64,000 nucleotides of DNA from Acorus gramineus (GCA_030737835.1 CM060850.1:2631788-2695787), one strand, 5' to 3'. Positions 38,693 through 51,597 are shown, numbered from the stretch's first letter. Made by a program: numbers and translations. The notes: generated by a model not told the origin, from the letters alone.

Positions 38693-39880
38693 CACCCCTT
38701 TCAAAAAAATAAAAATGTGATTTTTTTAAGATGTGAACTTATTTAAGCCATTCGACTTTGTAAAGTACCCATTATATCACAAGTCGACATTACATAGTTG
38801 AACTGGTCACAAAGACCTAAGCCCTCTCTGCGACCCATTCGACTTTGTATAGTCGTCAGTTATATACTCCGTTCGACATCGCAGAGTCGAACATGTCACA
38901 GAAATCTAAGGCTCTCATATGACCCATTCGACTTTGTGAAATGGTCAATTATGCAGTGTTTTAAAATCCAACCCGACCTGCTTGGTTGAACCAGTTAAAC
39001 ATTCACTCGCATTGAATTCTGGTTCGGTTTAGCAATATAACCCGATGATATAAAAAATCAGTAAAACTCAATCAACCCACCGATTGAACCAACGGTTTTT
39101 GTGAACCGGTTGCTGGTTGACTATATCGAATGGTTTTTTATTAATAGAAATTGTGATTAATCACTTGTTAAAATATGAAATCTAATAAAAAGTTTAGATT
39201 TTATATACTAAAATCATGTTATGATGTTAAGTAAAACATTTATGCAAAGATTTTCTAAAATATTTTATATTTTTATTTAGTAATGATAATTAAAAATATT
39301 ATTATATTATAATTATGTCATGGTTCAAATCTGGTTGACCCAATAGTTGAACCAATAACGCTTGACTCATTCATTTTTTTTGTTCATTGAACGGTTTGAT
39401 TTTTAAAACATTTTCATTATATCACAAGTTGACATCACATGGTTGAACTAATCTCAGAGACCTAAGGCCCTCTCTACGGTCCATTCGATTTGTGATATAA
39501 TGAACGATATCACAAAGAGATATCCAAACACTATATCATGTGATTTGTCCTTCATGATACTGAATAATGCACCATCGTTTGAAGATATCATTTAATTGAG
39601 AACGCTATAACAAGCGAACATATTGTTCAAAACACAAAGTCGAATAGGCCGTAGAGAGGGATTTAGGTCTTTGTAACTAGTTCGATTATGTGATGTTGAC
39701 CTGTGAAATAATGAACGACTTCATAAAGTCGAATGAGCTACAAAGAGGACCTTAAATCTCTGTGACCAGTTTGACTCTATGATGTCAACCTGTCACATAA
39801 TGGACGACTTCACAAAGTCGAATGGATCAGGGTGGGGTCACTCTTTAAAAAAATCACATTCTGATTTTTTTAGAGGGGTG
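38693..39880. mobile_element. foldback element with ~88-bp CCATTCGAC sub-repeats
   Basis: The outer ends CACCCCTTTCAAAAAAAT and, reversed, CACCCCTCTAAAAAAATC match. The next blocks AATGTGATTTTTTTAA match exactly in opposite orientation. Both arms then consist of tandem units of about 88 bp beginning CCATTCGACTTTGT and containing GTCGAC or TTCGA motifs and ctggtcacaaagacctaag. At least three units lie in each arm. The left arm is interrupted by another MITE at 38958-39409. No coding frame was seen. Confidence 0.8.
38958..39409. mobile_element. GTTTTAAAA-type MITE nested in the foldback element
   Basis: Starts GTTTTAAAATCCAACCC and ends ATTTTTAAAAC. Near both ends it carries GGTTGAACC/GGTTCAA motifs (gaaccggttgctggttgac inside). 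This belongs to the common angiosperm GTTTTAAAACCGGTTC type. It splits a unit of the surrounding foldback arm, so it is younger. Confidence 0.65.
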
Positions 39881-40700
39881 ATCTAAATAACTATGTATAT
39901 GAGAATATCGATACCCTTAATTAAAACACGCGTGAAACTTGATTTGGACTCTCCATCACTGCCACACAATTCATGCAACACGAGAAAAGAAACAAAATCA
40001 AGAACACAATTCATGCAACAAGAGAAAAAATAAGTGCTTCCAACCACAAAATTCCTTTTTAGCTCCATTTTATGCTTTGAATTGTATGTATCTATTTAAA
40101 TGTTACATGTGAAAAATATTTTTAGATAAAAAAAACATATGATTTTAAAAAATGATAATATTAAAAATTGGAAAAATATAAAAACAGTATCACGGGAATC
40201 GGTTTAGTTTTAATTTCAACCAATACACTTAAAATTAGTCTCATCAGAAAACAAACAAAAAATAAATTAAAATCAAACTTTTTAATCTACTAGAAGATGT
40301 CACTTGATTCACTTATCCCTTGGGCATGTGGACTCCTATGGAACACTTCCATAAGTGCAATCATCTAGACGGATTTTGTGAACTTATGTTTCATAACTAT
40401 TTAAACATAATGTTTAAATATGTAACTATTCATGTCATTCTATGTAGTGATAATGGTCCGATCCATTTTATTTCAGAAAATTTGTAACATAATAGAACCC
40501 TGGTAAAGAAAAAAAAACTTTGCTTAGCCTCATCAAAGTAGAGCCAGAAGAAAACAAAAAGGAGAGGAGGAATGCATTAAATGCTGGTTGGTCATGTCTT
40601 CCATTCTTTTATTATCTCATCTGTCTCTCTCTCTCTCTCTCTCTCTCATACTTCCTTTGTCTTTCTCTCTCTTAATCGCTAAGGAATCTCTCTCTCCCCC
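39881..40700. promoter_or_regulatory. 5' flank of the RING-H2 gene
   Basis: No gene was seen. A CT-rich tract (about 40620-40700, including a CT microsatellite 40622-40648) is followed by a TATA-like TTTATAAAT at 40710-40718, 62 bp before the ATG at 40780. This spacing fits a core promoter with a short leader. Confidence 0.5.
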
Positions 40701-40779
40701 AACCCATCCTTTATAAATCAATGCCACAAACACCACCTTCTTCAAAACACCCAGATTGAAAAACTGAGAACAGAAAGCC

Positions 40780-43700
40780 ATGGACTTTCTCACTTCTTCT
40801 CCTGCTTCTTTGTTTCCTCCTCCACCTGCCCCTACCCCCAGTTCCTCTTCTTCAAATACTGTTTTTTCAGTTTTTGTTGCAGTGATTGGGAAGCTTTTGT
40901 GTGGGTTGCTCACCTGCGTCTTTGCATTTGGTTAGTGATACCCTTCATTCCTCTGCGCCTTATTTGTTGGGCTCTCTCTCTATTTGTTTTGATAAGTAGT
41001 CTTTGTTGTGGGTTCAAATGGGTAGACATAGAATACCAAGATGGGGACGATGTGATTGTTTTTTATTCTATTTGTCTGGGACTTCATGTAGTACAATGAA
41101 ATTGAGTATCTTTTGTTATGGTTAATACTGTTAGTTTCTGAACTGGGTCATTTTTTGGTTTGTCCTCTTATCATTGTTTTGTGATTGGGGATGTGTTGGT
41201 GATTTTTGTGCAATTTAAAAAAATCTGACATTTTTGTCCTGAAAACTGAACAAAGAGAAAGGGGGATCCATTGATGAATGTTTTGTTGAATTACAAGGAA
41301 AGAAAGGAGGGTGTGAAGGGATCTTAGTTTTCACTCATTGTTTTTTGGGTATTCCATCTTTGCAGTCTTGCAAATTGGTTCTGCAAAATGGGGATGTTGT
41401 AAAACTTCTGTTTTTGACAAGAAAAACTCATTCTTTAACTATTCATTTGTTTCTTGCAGTGGGTTCGCTAGTCGGTGCCATCACTGGTGCTCTAATAGGG
41501 CAGGCAACCGAGAGTGGGATGGTTCGTGGAGCTGCGATTGGAGCTATATCTGGTGCTGTTTTCTCCATTGAAGTGGCAGAGTCATCTTTTGCGATGTGGC
41601 ATTCCAGTGAATCGGCGATTTGGAGCCTGCTTTATATGGTATGTTTTGCTGCCCAACCTATTTCATCTCTAATGCAATCATTGCTGTACTTACTTAACTA
41701 CCCATTTTGAAGTTTAGAAATTGAACACAAGTGATATTTGGGTTTTATTGGTTATTGGAACTCTTGGCTATTGCCAATTACTGAAGAAGCTGCATTTTTT
41801 GATGCAATGACATGCATGATTAAACTTGTTTATTGTTTCTATCTCCTTCTCAAGGTGCATGAACCTTCATCTATATTACTACAAAGTTCCACTTAGAACC
41901 AATTATCAAACTGATTCTACTTCTCCAAATCACTTTTCTGATAATAGATAACTTTGTCTTTTGGTTTCGGATTTTAGTTATATGTTAAAAGTCAACACAA
42001 CTTCTTTTATAAAAAATACCGGTTGGGAGCAGTTATTATGAAAAAGCTATTTTGGAAAATAAGTTCCAAACTGGCTTCAGTAAGGATCTCATTGATTTGA
42101 TAAAATTGATTATGGTGGCAACAAAACTTCTCGAGGATTTTTTTTCCCAGCAAAGTTTAACATCGTGCTGTTGTTTCTCATGCAAATTATAGCACTTTGA
42201 ATCTCTCCTCATGAAAAATCTCTGCACCACTTATTCAAGAATGCCAGTAATCTAGGAGAGCATAATAACTCCAGGATTCTAGCTAATGCATCAAAGCCAA
42301 ATATCTTTGAATGACAGCAGCCATTTTCATGTATTGGTTGCTCTTTACTGGTAACTCGATAAGATATGTGGACCAAATTATGTGTTCCTTGCAATTGTAC
42401 AGTTATTTCACCCATTAGTTTGATTATTTTATTTGAACCGTGTATGTATTTTACCATTTTCTATTAGTCAATATAAAATTGATTGCTTGGGTGGGGCATG
42501 GAGATTGGAGACTTCTCAATGAAGAAGTTTTCCTTTGAGGTTGTTGGGAGATCAATTATGTCATAATGAGACACATTTGACCTTCCACAGAGAGTTGAAA
42601 GCTGTGTATTTTGGGTGGGGAAGGGGGAAACATCTTGTCTCACTAATTATCCGAATGTTCATTGGATTTAATTAATTGGAGGAAATCCCATACTTTAAAA
42701 AAAAGTAAATTTTTACCTTTTGCTATCTATACTCCCGTTACAATAGCAATCTCTAAAAGATAAAAAATATGGCATCTACTACTCATCTCTGTCTCTCAAA
42801 CCTCAAATGGGGCACTGTGTATCCAATCCTTTTCTTTTAGAATAATTTTTGGATGTTGAACCAAAATCATTTGAATATAATGCAAAGTTCTTGTTCAAGG
42901 ACCCCCTTTTGTTGTTTATCGTTATCACTTGTGCAATTGTTAATCTTCAGTCTTGAAACTTGTTAAATATATCATGCTTCTTAGGTCAGCTACACTAAAA
43001 TTATTTTAGGATACTAATGTTACAGTATCATATTATAGATACAAGTAAAAAACAACCGCTAATTCATTCCCTAGCGTTAAGTACTTATTTAAATTCACTT
43101 TTCCTTCAGATTGATATTTTCTCAAGCCTTCTCAGTGGAAGAATTGTTCGAGAAAAGGTTGGCCCAGCAGTGCAGAGTGCTGTGCAAAGCCAGGTAGGCA
43201 TTCCATTTGAACGTGACTGTTAAATAGAGCTTCAAAACTTTCAAAAAAATAATACACATTCATCACTTTGTCCTTGTTAATCCAGATGAGTGCGGTCGAC
43301 TCAACTTTTGTAGAGTTCCTCGACATCTTTGAAACAGGCGGGACAAAAGGTCTTTCCAAGGAGTTGGTCGACGAGATCCCAAAGATCACCATCACTGCTG
43401 AAAACAACATCGACTCTTCTGGAGAGAGAACATGCTGTTCCGTATGTTTACAGGTTTACCACTGCTCCTCGAACTAAACATAGCTTCTTAGAACAAAAAT
43501 TGAGCAATCAATCCTACAAACTCCATGTCATTTAATGCAGTGTATGGAATCTCTAATAAAATATACACTCTACTATCTCGGTATACACTAAAATTTTATG
43601 CATTCAATTCATTCGTATATATACTTCACTATTTTGTGAATGTATGTACTTCATTAGATAATTTAAATCGTGTTTGGTCTGCAGAAATAACTTAGTGTTA

Positions 43701-43850
43701 CATTTTCCATTCTCAAAATCTCTGCAGGATTTCCAAACTGGAGAGGTTGCACGAAGCTTGCCTCATTGTCAACACATATTTCACCTGTCTTGCATCGATG
43801 GCTGGCTCATGAGGCACGGTTCTTGCCCACTTTGCCGAAGGGATCTGTAG
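40780..43850 (+). CDS. NEP1-interacting protein-like RING-H2 membrane protein
   Basis: The five exons are 40780-40930, 41460-41638, 43110-43193, 43286-43453 and 43728-43850. All are in frame, giving 234 aa. The likely E3 ubiquitin ligase is held in a membrane. A Pro/Ser-rich N-terminus is followed by hydrophobic segments (about 28-50, and the Gly-rich [13 protein letters not shown] from 52). Then come [34 protein letters not shown] and [15 protein letters not shown]. The C-terminal RING-H2 finger uses C189, C192, C208, H210, H213, C216, C227 and C230. The order and the ending CPLCRRDL match Arabidopsis NIP1/NIP2, which bind the N-terminus of the plastid RNA polymerase NEP1 at thylakoids, and the related ATL25/26/27. 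Whether this copy is plastidial or endomembrane is not decided by sequence. Confidence 0.95.
41639..43109 (+). other. intron 2 of the RING-H2 gene
   Basis: A 1.47-kb intron. At about 41880-42080 it holds a degenerate MITE-like block (agttccacttagaaccaatt on the left, ggaaaataagttccaaact on the right) related to the Tourist-like copy at 16625. No coding frame. Confidence 0.45.
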
Positions 43851-43977
43851 GCCTCTTTTGCCGCAACTCTTCTGCCGATCTCTGCCATGCGAACATGAAT
43901 TTTTGGCCTTGTAGATTATTTCTGATTCTTTGTTTATTTGATCTTCTGAATTTTCCACTTGTGTTGGAAGCATTGTA

Positions 43978-44439
43978 ACCAGTGATTAGTTGTGTGTGTT
44001 TATTTAGCTGTACATAACTGCATTATGTTAATATAGCTTACCATATAATTTTGTGCATTGTGTATTCACCGACCATGTTTGGCTTCAAGACACAGATGCT
44101 TCATTGGACACTTTGTTTCTATTTTCTGGCTGGGCTAACTGCATTTTTTTATCAGTGAAAGATGGTTCATTTGACTGTAAACATTTTGCTTTGGGGATCA
44201 TAAAAAATTAACCGGACCTGGTATAAGCATGTTAGAGTTTACAATCTTAGGTATCATGAATCTGTGTTTATGTAAATACTTTTATCAAATGGAATTAAAT
44301 CATGATAATTACTGGCTTCACTCATGTGATCCCCACATAGGATTTGTAGAGTTAAATGGAAGGTGGTCTTTCATCTTTCTATTGTATGTCTTCAATTTAT
44401 GTGTATAATGAAATACTATTTTTTTTAAAAAAAAAAAAA
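43978..44439. other. 3' flank of the RING-H2 gene
   Basis: Probable 3' UTR and downstream spacer without further gene. An A-run lies at 44428-44441. Confidence 0.5.
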
Positions 44440-44620
44440 TAGGGGAATACATGTGAAATCTTTAATAAAGTATATATTTTATTAGAAAAGTTGTACAAAA
44501 AAATTCGTATTTAATTCATTTGTGTGTGTATTTCATTATTGTGAAAGGAGATACTTTATCAAGCAGGGTATACACATTTAAATGTGTTAGGATTGTAAAA
44601 GTGACTTTGTAAAATTTTCA
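44440..44620. repeat. dispersed repeat, family D copy
   Basis: Contains aaagtatatattttattaga, ttcatttgtgtgtgtatttc and gtgttaggattgtaaaagtg, resembling 7305-7500. Non-coding. Confidence 0.45.
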
Positions 44621-45012
44621 TTTCAAGAAGTCAAGTGCTACAACACTTTCTATCATTCTATGTTTATGCCACACAAAAAATACTTGTTAAAGAGCGAAGA
44701 AAGGAGTTTGAATCCTGTGTTAAAGAATATATGTCAGTGGCTAAAACTCTATTTTCAATAAAACTCACATTTTGATCGATATATATGAAAAATCAACAAT
44801 TATACTAGTTACATCGCATATTCTCATTGGCATATACATAAGATTTTTATCTTGATTATTTAAAAACATGTTTGGAAAGTACAATTTTGTATTAAATAAC
44901 TTAAGAAAATTCGATTCTCGAGAAATTTAAAAAAGCATATTTTTTATTGTAAAAGTTAAATAAAATTTTCAATTAACCTTTTTTTTTTTTTTTTTGGAAA
45001 AATCAATATAAA

Positions 45013-45530
45013 CCTTTCAAAAGTTAACTAAATCAATTTTAACCCCTATAAAATTGAAAAATCGTAACAAGTCTTCCGAAAGTACGTATGATTAACGACT
45101 TAGTTCCTATATTAAGTTGTTCCAATAAATACATTTAAATAAATCCTTACAAAATATAATAAATATGATTTAATCATTTTAATGATAACAATGTTCCAGT
45201 CTTTTCCTAAAAATTCACCAGCTATCTTATACTCATCAATGATTAAAAAAAAAGGAAAAAATTAATATAACTCTCTGAAAACTTATCCTTTCAAAAGTTA
45301 ACTAAATCAATTTTAACCCCTATAAAATTGAAAAATCGTAACAAGTCTTCCGAAAGTACGTATGATTAACGACTTAGTTCCTATATTAAGTTGTTCCAAT
45401 AAATACATTTAAATAAATCCTTACAAAATATAATAAATATGATTTAATCATTTTAATGATAACAATGTTCCAGTCTTTTCCTAAAAATTCACCAGCTATC
45501 TTATACTCATCAATGATTAAAAAAAAAAAT
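45013..45530. repeat. recent 274-bp tandem duplication
   Basis: The block starting cctttcaaaagttaactaaa at 45013 recurs at 45287. The copies appear identical through a core of about 235 bp, ending caatgattaaaaaaaaa. The lack of changes indicates a young duplication. No coding content. Confidence 0.9.
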
Positions 45531-46254
45531 TAATATAACTCCCTGAAAACTTATAAAAATAGAAAATGTCTTTGTAAAATCAGTAAATTCCTTTAAAGTC
45601 AACTACAAATCTTGTTAGTGTATTACAGTAATTTATTAAGTAAATTTTTAAAGAGTGTTACAGTAATTTATTATGTATAGTTATAGTCAACCACATATCT
45701 TATTAGTTTCGGGTTACAGTAAAAACTAAAATAAATATTATCTAATAAGATATAAACATAAATAGATTTTTGAATTTTATAATTTTTTTTATTTTCATAA
45801 GTTTTTAGAAAACTTCATAGATTTTAAAAAAAAAATAAGAGATGAGAATATTACGAGGCACGTGACCAATTTTTTAATTTTACATCAACTAAACAATAAT
45901 GTAGTTAACTTTTCAAAGAATTAGATATTTTTTCCTCCTCTTTTTTTTTTTTTTCTTTAATCGTTTAGAAACACGTCTATCTTTTTTAACTTCTGTAAAA
46001 GTAAAAGCAAGCCCTACCGAACTGTCTTTAAACATAGGATCCATGGAAAAGCACAGATGGATAATAAGAGGAAGACCATTATGAAATCCCTAAAGCAACC
46101 ACCAATCCATGAAGCTAATGGACACCAATGACCAATCCACATTCAATATCGGGTCGACCCAACCTGAGACGCGGACGTACTCTTCACTCAGATTACGCCG
46201 TACTTGCAAAACCAAACGCCACATAAAAATCGATCGAGAGAGAGAGAAAGAGAG
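45531..46254. promoter_or_regulatory. 5' flank of CPP1
   Basis: No gene in the AT-rich part. From about 46020 the composition rises in GC, and a GA-rich leader (46233-46254) leads to the ATG. No clear TATA box was seen. Confidence 0.4.
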
Positions 46255-49200
46255 ATGGCGTCTCTATCCCTCGGAGCGATCCGAACAGCTCTCTTAAAGA
46301 CTTGCGGCGGCGGCGCAGTCACCCTGTCTCCTCCGTATCAGAGATCTCCGGCGGTGGCGATGGGAAGGGGGAGGAGGAGACGGCGGCTGGGGACGGCGGC
46401 TGTCCGGCCGAGGCCGAGGAGACCGGCGCCGCCGGAGGCGTCGAGGGCGGACGATTCACTCCCGTTCGAGATGTCGGTAGAGAACGCACTGAAGCTGCTC
46501 GGGGTCGGGGACGGGGCCTCTTTCGATGATATATTGCGCGCCAAGAATTCCATCGTTGCGTCCTGCAAGGACGACCAGGAAGCGATTGCTAGGGTAAGCT
46601 TGAAGAAATGAAGTTAAAGTTGTTGAATTGGTTGATGTAATGGTCGGAATTGGTGCAATTTAATGGTTATGGAGAATTTGAAGGGTTTGATCTGAAATTG
46701 GTTCTTAGGAGGCGTTTTGAACGGATTTGATTGGCTAATTTGATATAAATGTAACTTTTGTTATGTTGTGATTTTATTTGGCATGAACTACAATTGGTCT
46801 TGTTGTTTCTGTGAGTCCTAATAATTTGTTAAGTTCTAGTATTATGTGGCATGTAGAGATCTATAAAATTTTGTTATGAACCATAGCCTCTCAAGTTCAT
46901 TGCATGAGTGATAAAGAGTGTAGACATTGATTGTGATAAATTTTTAAACTTTTGGTAGGTAACAAATCTCAGATTTCAGTATCAATCACATATAATAATC
47001 CTCATGCCAACGGTAATGCTCAGTGTACTAATAGATATTCTAACACATACCATTCTATCATGAAATGAATTAGACGTGGCACTAATTCATGGATAATAAT
47101 TTTGTTGGTTTTTAGTTAATGAAATGCATGTGAATGGTTGTTTTACAGGTAGAGGCTGCATATGACATGTTGCTAATGGAGAGTTTGACCCGGCGCAGAG
47201 CAGGCAAAGTTGCCAATAGTAGCATCCGTTATGCAGATGTGAAACCTGTGAATAGCCAAGCAAGTTCAATGCCTCAATGGTTGCAGGCGGCGGTTAAGAA
47301 TGTACCTGTTTCGGTTGAAACTCCATCTACGGCAAATTTGGGCGTACAGGCTGGTGTTTATGGGGCAATGATGGCTTTCACATTTGTTAGTGGTTCAACA
47401 TCTTCGCCAGGGGTATATAGTGGAGCTGATGTTCCTGGATTGATATTGGCTACTGGTTTTGGAGCTTCGCTGTACTTTTTGACCAAGAAGAACATGAAAC
47501 TTGGTGAGATGCTTGGACATTTTTGTTTGTTTTTGGTTTCGCAATTCATAAAGATTTGCAGAGGCACCCCTTTAGAACTTGAGTAACTTGATATCTGCAT
47601 TCAAGAGTTTTTGGAATTGATCACTAATATTTATAGACGCGGATTAAGAGGTACCTAGATCTCAATATTAAAGATTTCTTAACAATGTAAACCACAGTAA
47701 GTACTATTGAAGCCATAGACTCTCTGAAATATGTTCCAAGTTCAATTCATCTTAAATACCTCATAAATTTGCAGGGTGGATGTGAAGCAAATGGATGAAT
47801 TTCAAGAGTGGAGACTACAGTTAGACTCATATGTGATCTGCTATTCTTAAAAGTCTATCGGGCTACACATCGTTAATCTCTTATTTTCTAAGAGGACAAC
47901 TCTGTATAGAAAACGTTGTCTGAAACTGTCCTCAGTGGTCATAACACAACGGTTCAGAGCTTACATACGTTAAGGGTAGGTCTTGGGTTTAAGTCTTAGC
48001 GCTCACTTACCCACCTGTTTATTGACGATTATTCGAAAAAATATTATGTGGGACAAAGGCAAACAAGCGGAGGTAGCCTTCCCATCTTGATCATAAGGTC
48101 AGCCACGGAGAGTCCCTCCGATATAAAAAAAAAAAAAGAAAAAAAAACGTTGTTTGAAACTTAATGACCATTTCTGCAAGTAACCTTTGTTTCTCTCCTG
48201 GGTCTAACTTAACTCATTTCAAGTGGGTGAGGTTCACCTCATGGGACAACAATAACTGGGTAAGAACTGCTCTCAAAGAGATTTTGTTTCAGAAGTAGGG
48301 CATGCTATTATGATTTTACCTGAAAACCAGGTCTGTCAACACATTGTGTTCCCTCCAGCGACAGGTAAACATTACCAATAGACCATATCCTTCCTGTGCA
48401 TTTGAGTAAAGTTCTCAGCATTAAATAGATTTCAAATTAGCTACTTTACTATCAGTGAGCTCAGTTGCTGCAAGACACGGAATACAAAATAATTTTCTTG
48501 TTCGCATAGAAAAAAGATTCTGAAGAGTGAATTATCTTTGTTTATATAAAATTTCAAGACAAATTGCTAACATGAATTATTATCTCATACATATTGAATC
48601 ACATAGCTGGACTTCAGAGTTTTATGTATATGTGAGGTTGCAATTTTGTTGATTGAGCTTCTTCATTCAATGTAAATATCCAGCTGAATGGATTGATATG
48701 GTAATCCTTTTGTTTAAATTGGAATTTGGGTATGCAAGGATCAGAAGATTTCCATTGAGTGATCTCCTTCTATGAAATAAAATGATACCTTTTTTTTGTT
48801 TTGAAAAAGGTAGATCTTGCTACCACCACTTTCCTTGCTAAAAGAGTGATTTTTTCAATTGGGACAGAGTAGCCTTAACCATGTGTGGTAACAGGTAAAC
48901 CCCAAGGGGAGTCCCGACCCTGTCAGGGGAGCAACCCTTGCCTTCAACAAACAAACCCCCACAAATATTTACACAAAAAGCCTACTGGGAAAGAACTATG
49001 CACAATCTGCTGTTTGGTGTAGTTATAAAAAAATTTCCATCATGATCTTAACTGTTTGTGTGAGATTTGTGTGAGATTTGTTGATCTTACTGCTTGATTT
49101 TGTGAAATAAGGCTAGCAATACAAAAACATATTTTATGAATACGATGCCACAAGGTACGTGGCATTGATATTTGCTTGCTTTATTTTCCAATTTAATATT

Positions 49201-49469
49201 GAACAACTTTATTGTACTGTGTTTCTAGAAGTTCCATCTGTCCAACATTTCTGATCTGGAGCTCATTAGCCATCTGTAAATCATATTTTGCAGGAAAAGC
49301 AGCTCTGATAACTGCAGGTGGCCTTGTGGTGGGTGCAGTTGTAGGATCTGCTGTTGAAAATTGGCTGCAGGTTGATATTGTCCCATTCTTCGGCATCCAT
49401 TCACCAGCTGTGATAGTGAGTGAGTTCATCCTCTTCACTCAATTCTTGGTGTCTCTATACCTAAGGTAG
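46255..49469 (+). CDS. CPP1: CPP1, chaperone-like protein of POR1 (chloroplast)
   Basis: The three exons are 46255-46593, 47149-47503 and 49294-49469. The frame is kept, giving 289 aa. In Arabidopsis this plastid membrane protein (also called CDF1) stabilises light-dependent protochlorophyllide oxidoreductase and so supports chlorophyll synthesis. Residues 1 to about 65 are rich in Arg, Ser, Ala and Pro and poor in acids, as in transit peptides. A J-like domain without HPD follows (MSVENALKLLGVGDGASFDD to AYDMLLMESLTRRRAGKV). Hydrophobic segments come next: VQAGVYGAMMAFTFV, VPGLILATGFGASLYFLT, the Gly-rich AALITAGGLVVGAVVGSAV, and AVIVSEFILFTQFLVSLYLR at the C-terminus. The ATG lies directly after a GA-rich leader. 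The frame is open upstream but has no other ATG. Confidence 0.94.
47928..48143 (+). mobile_element. tRNA-derived SINE in CPP1 intron 2
   Basis: The target duplication AAAACGTTGTCTGAAACT (47910-47927) recurs with one difference at 48144-48161. An A-box-like tggtcataacacaacggtt and a B-box-like gggtttaagtcttagc lie near the 5' end, and the 3' end is ctccgatata plus an A-rich tail. It is 216 bp long, in the same orientation as the gene, and belongs to the same family as 19888-20149. Confidence 0.8.
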
Positions 49470-50544
49470 GTTTTATGAAAAATAGGTCCGGTTGCATAAA
49501 ACTTTTTTTTATAGATATTGTTTAGATCATTTGTACAAATGCCATGTTGGCTGCCAAATTGTCTATGTATGTGTACAGCTTTCAAAATGGAGCTAATATC
49601 ATTGTTCATAATTTGAACTATGCAATTGGAAAGATGAATTCCCTTTCGCCTTTTGAAATGACAAAATAAGATCATTATTTTTTTCTCAAAAAGTATCATT
49701 AAGAAGCAAGAAAAAATGGATCATTCTTTTATTATTGTGATGGTTTGAAATGATTTTGAATACCACATATATCATCTATGATCATAGGGTGCAGGGCCAT
49801 GTAACAAAACTGCACTGTTAATAACCTAGTCTGAAAGTTCAATATAGTTATCAGATATGTGGTTTTCAGCCTCAGATTGAAAGGAACCTCTAATTGGTTG
49901 ATGTAATTACCTTGGTCTCTGTGACACCTTGGATATGCAAACAAGGTGTTCCCTTCAGGTCTCTTTTGGAATCACTTTAGTCCTATAGCAAAAACAATGG
50001 GTGGCAACTGGCATGAGATCAGTGAGTTTTTAATAACATGTCAAATTTGTAATATTTAATTTAAGAATCTAATATGTAATGTAATTGATTTCAAATATTT
50101 CTAGTAGTATAGATCTTTTCTCAAGTCCGGGATCCAGAAATGATAATCCGGGAAGGGTAAAAATTGGTAAATTTTGTGTAAAGTTAAGGGAAATTTTGAA
50201 AAAAAAAAAAAGTAGAAAAAATTATGGCTTGCAAAATTCACGAAAATCATCAATATCTAGATCGTATTCATGATCTCACATTATTGATTACATGCAAATT
50301 TTATATGCATTTAACATGCTTAAAGCATGATTTACTGTTTAATCTGTGATTTAAAAAGGAGTTGAGCTTTTGCTAAAAAGTACATCTAATACATGAATTA
50401 TCGTGTGGAGTGTATTTTGGGCTTAAAAACCCATAATTCAATGTTTGATAACAGAGTTTACAATCACGAAAATCTGTTTTAATCCCAGCGCTAGGAAATT
50501 AGATCCGCTTAATTATCTTCATTTTTTATTTGTTGTTTGCTTAC
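49470..50544. other. spacer between convergent CPP1 and DUF630/632 genes
   Basis: Begins with the CPP1 3' UTR. No further conserved frame or bounded repeat was seen. Confidence 0.5.
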
Positions 50545-51060
50545 CCCCCTATGGGGTGTAATTAGGTTATTCGCTCCTGATAGCTATACTGGGATAGATA
50601 ACAATCCAGGCTGAACAACTTTTTGTTTTGTTGTTTTTTTTGTTATTCTCATTAGGAAACGTAAAAATGACTTTTTTGTTGTTTGGTTCACATTGGATAA
50701 AGTGATGATAAATGAATGATAAGTGATGAATAAGAGTTTATGATTTCTTAAATGACAATTATACCCCGAGATATATGATTGATTTGATAGATGTGATAGT
50801 TTTTGGAATCTGTGTGACTCTGTTAGGTGAGATAAATTTTTTAAAATGACAGAGAATGATATTTTTATCCATTGGTATAGATAAGCCTTGATAAGCAATT
50901 CCACAATTTCCTTAAAATAGTTATCAGGCTTTATCCTAGCTTATCCAGACATAACTATCAGGATTTATTTTATCAAAACAAACAGATTTTTTTTACTATT
51001 CTCCTATATTCTTCCTTATTCTGGACTTATTTCTCTAGGCATACGGGGGTTAGATTACAA
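50545..51060. mobile_element. MITE family C, uninterrupted copy
   Basis: About 0.5 kb, AT-rich and non-coding. It shares both halves with 25622-26610 and the right half with 35770-36010. The ends are not sharply inverted, so the class is uncertain. Confidence 0.55.
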
Positions 51061-51597
51061 AAATTTGACTCATCCAACTTGTGCTGTTTTGATGTTTTTT
51101 CTTAAAATATAGACTTCCCTAATGAACTAAATATTTTTTTTTTATAGTACAGTAGGCAACCCACCTTGTATTAATCACCACCCTATCAATGTGTGTATAT
51201 TCTCCACTGGATCCACTAGGAGTGTATAGTAAACGGAAAAACCGTCTCTGGGTAGCAGACGTGAATACAAAACAGACTTGAGTGTATAAGCGCACCCTAA
51301 TGAAAAACCATTCTCCTCGTCCTGACCATTTTTCAGCTTTCTAAACATCTATTGCATTAAAATGTTGAATAAAGAAATACAATTGGGGCTTCCCCCTTGA
51401 TCTTCCCTCTCCACACATCTCAATATCCAACCTGCTACTTGCAATAATAGAAAGGGTTGGAATGGGCAGTACAGAGGGACTGCAAAATTGTGGATGAACT
51501 TAAAAGAATTGAGTCCTATCCACTGAAGACCTGCAAAAACTACATCTCTAGCAATGCTTGTTCACTAATATACAGATCCAAACTACCACATAAGATA

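Noticed and set aside
48880-48960. Organelle DNA insert (phrases such as ggggagtcccgaccctgtca)
   Set aside because: Short and more GC-rich than its intron, but I could not match it to a specific plastid or mitochondrial gene.
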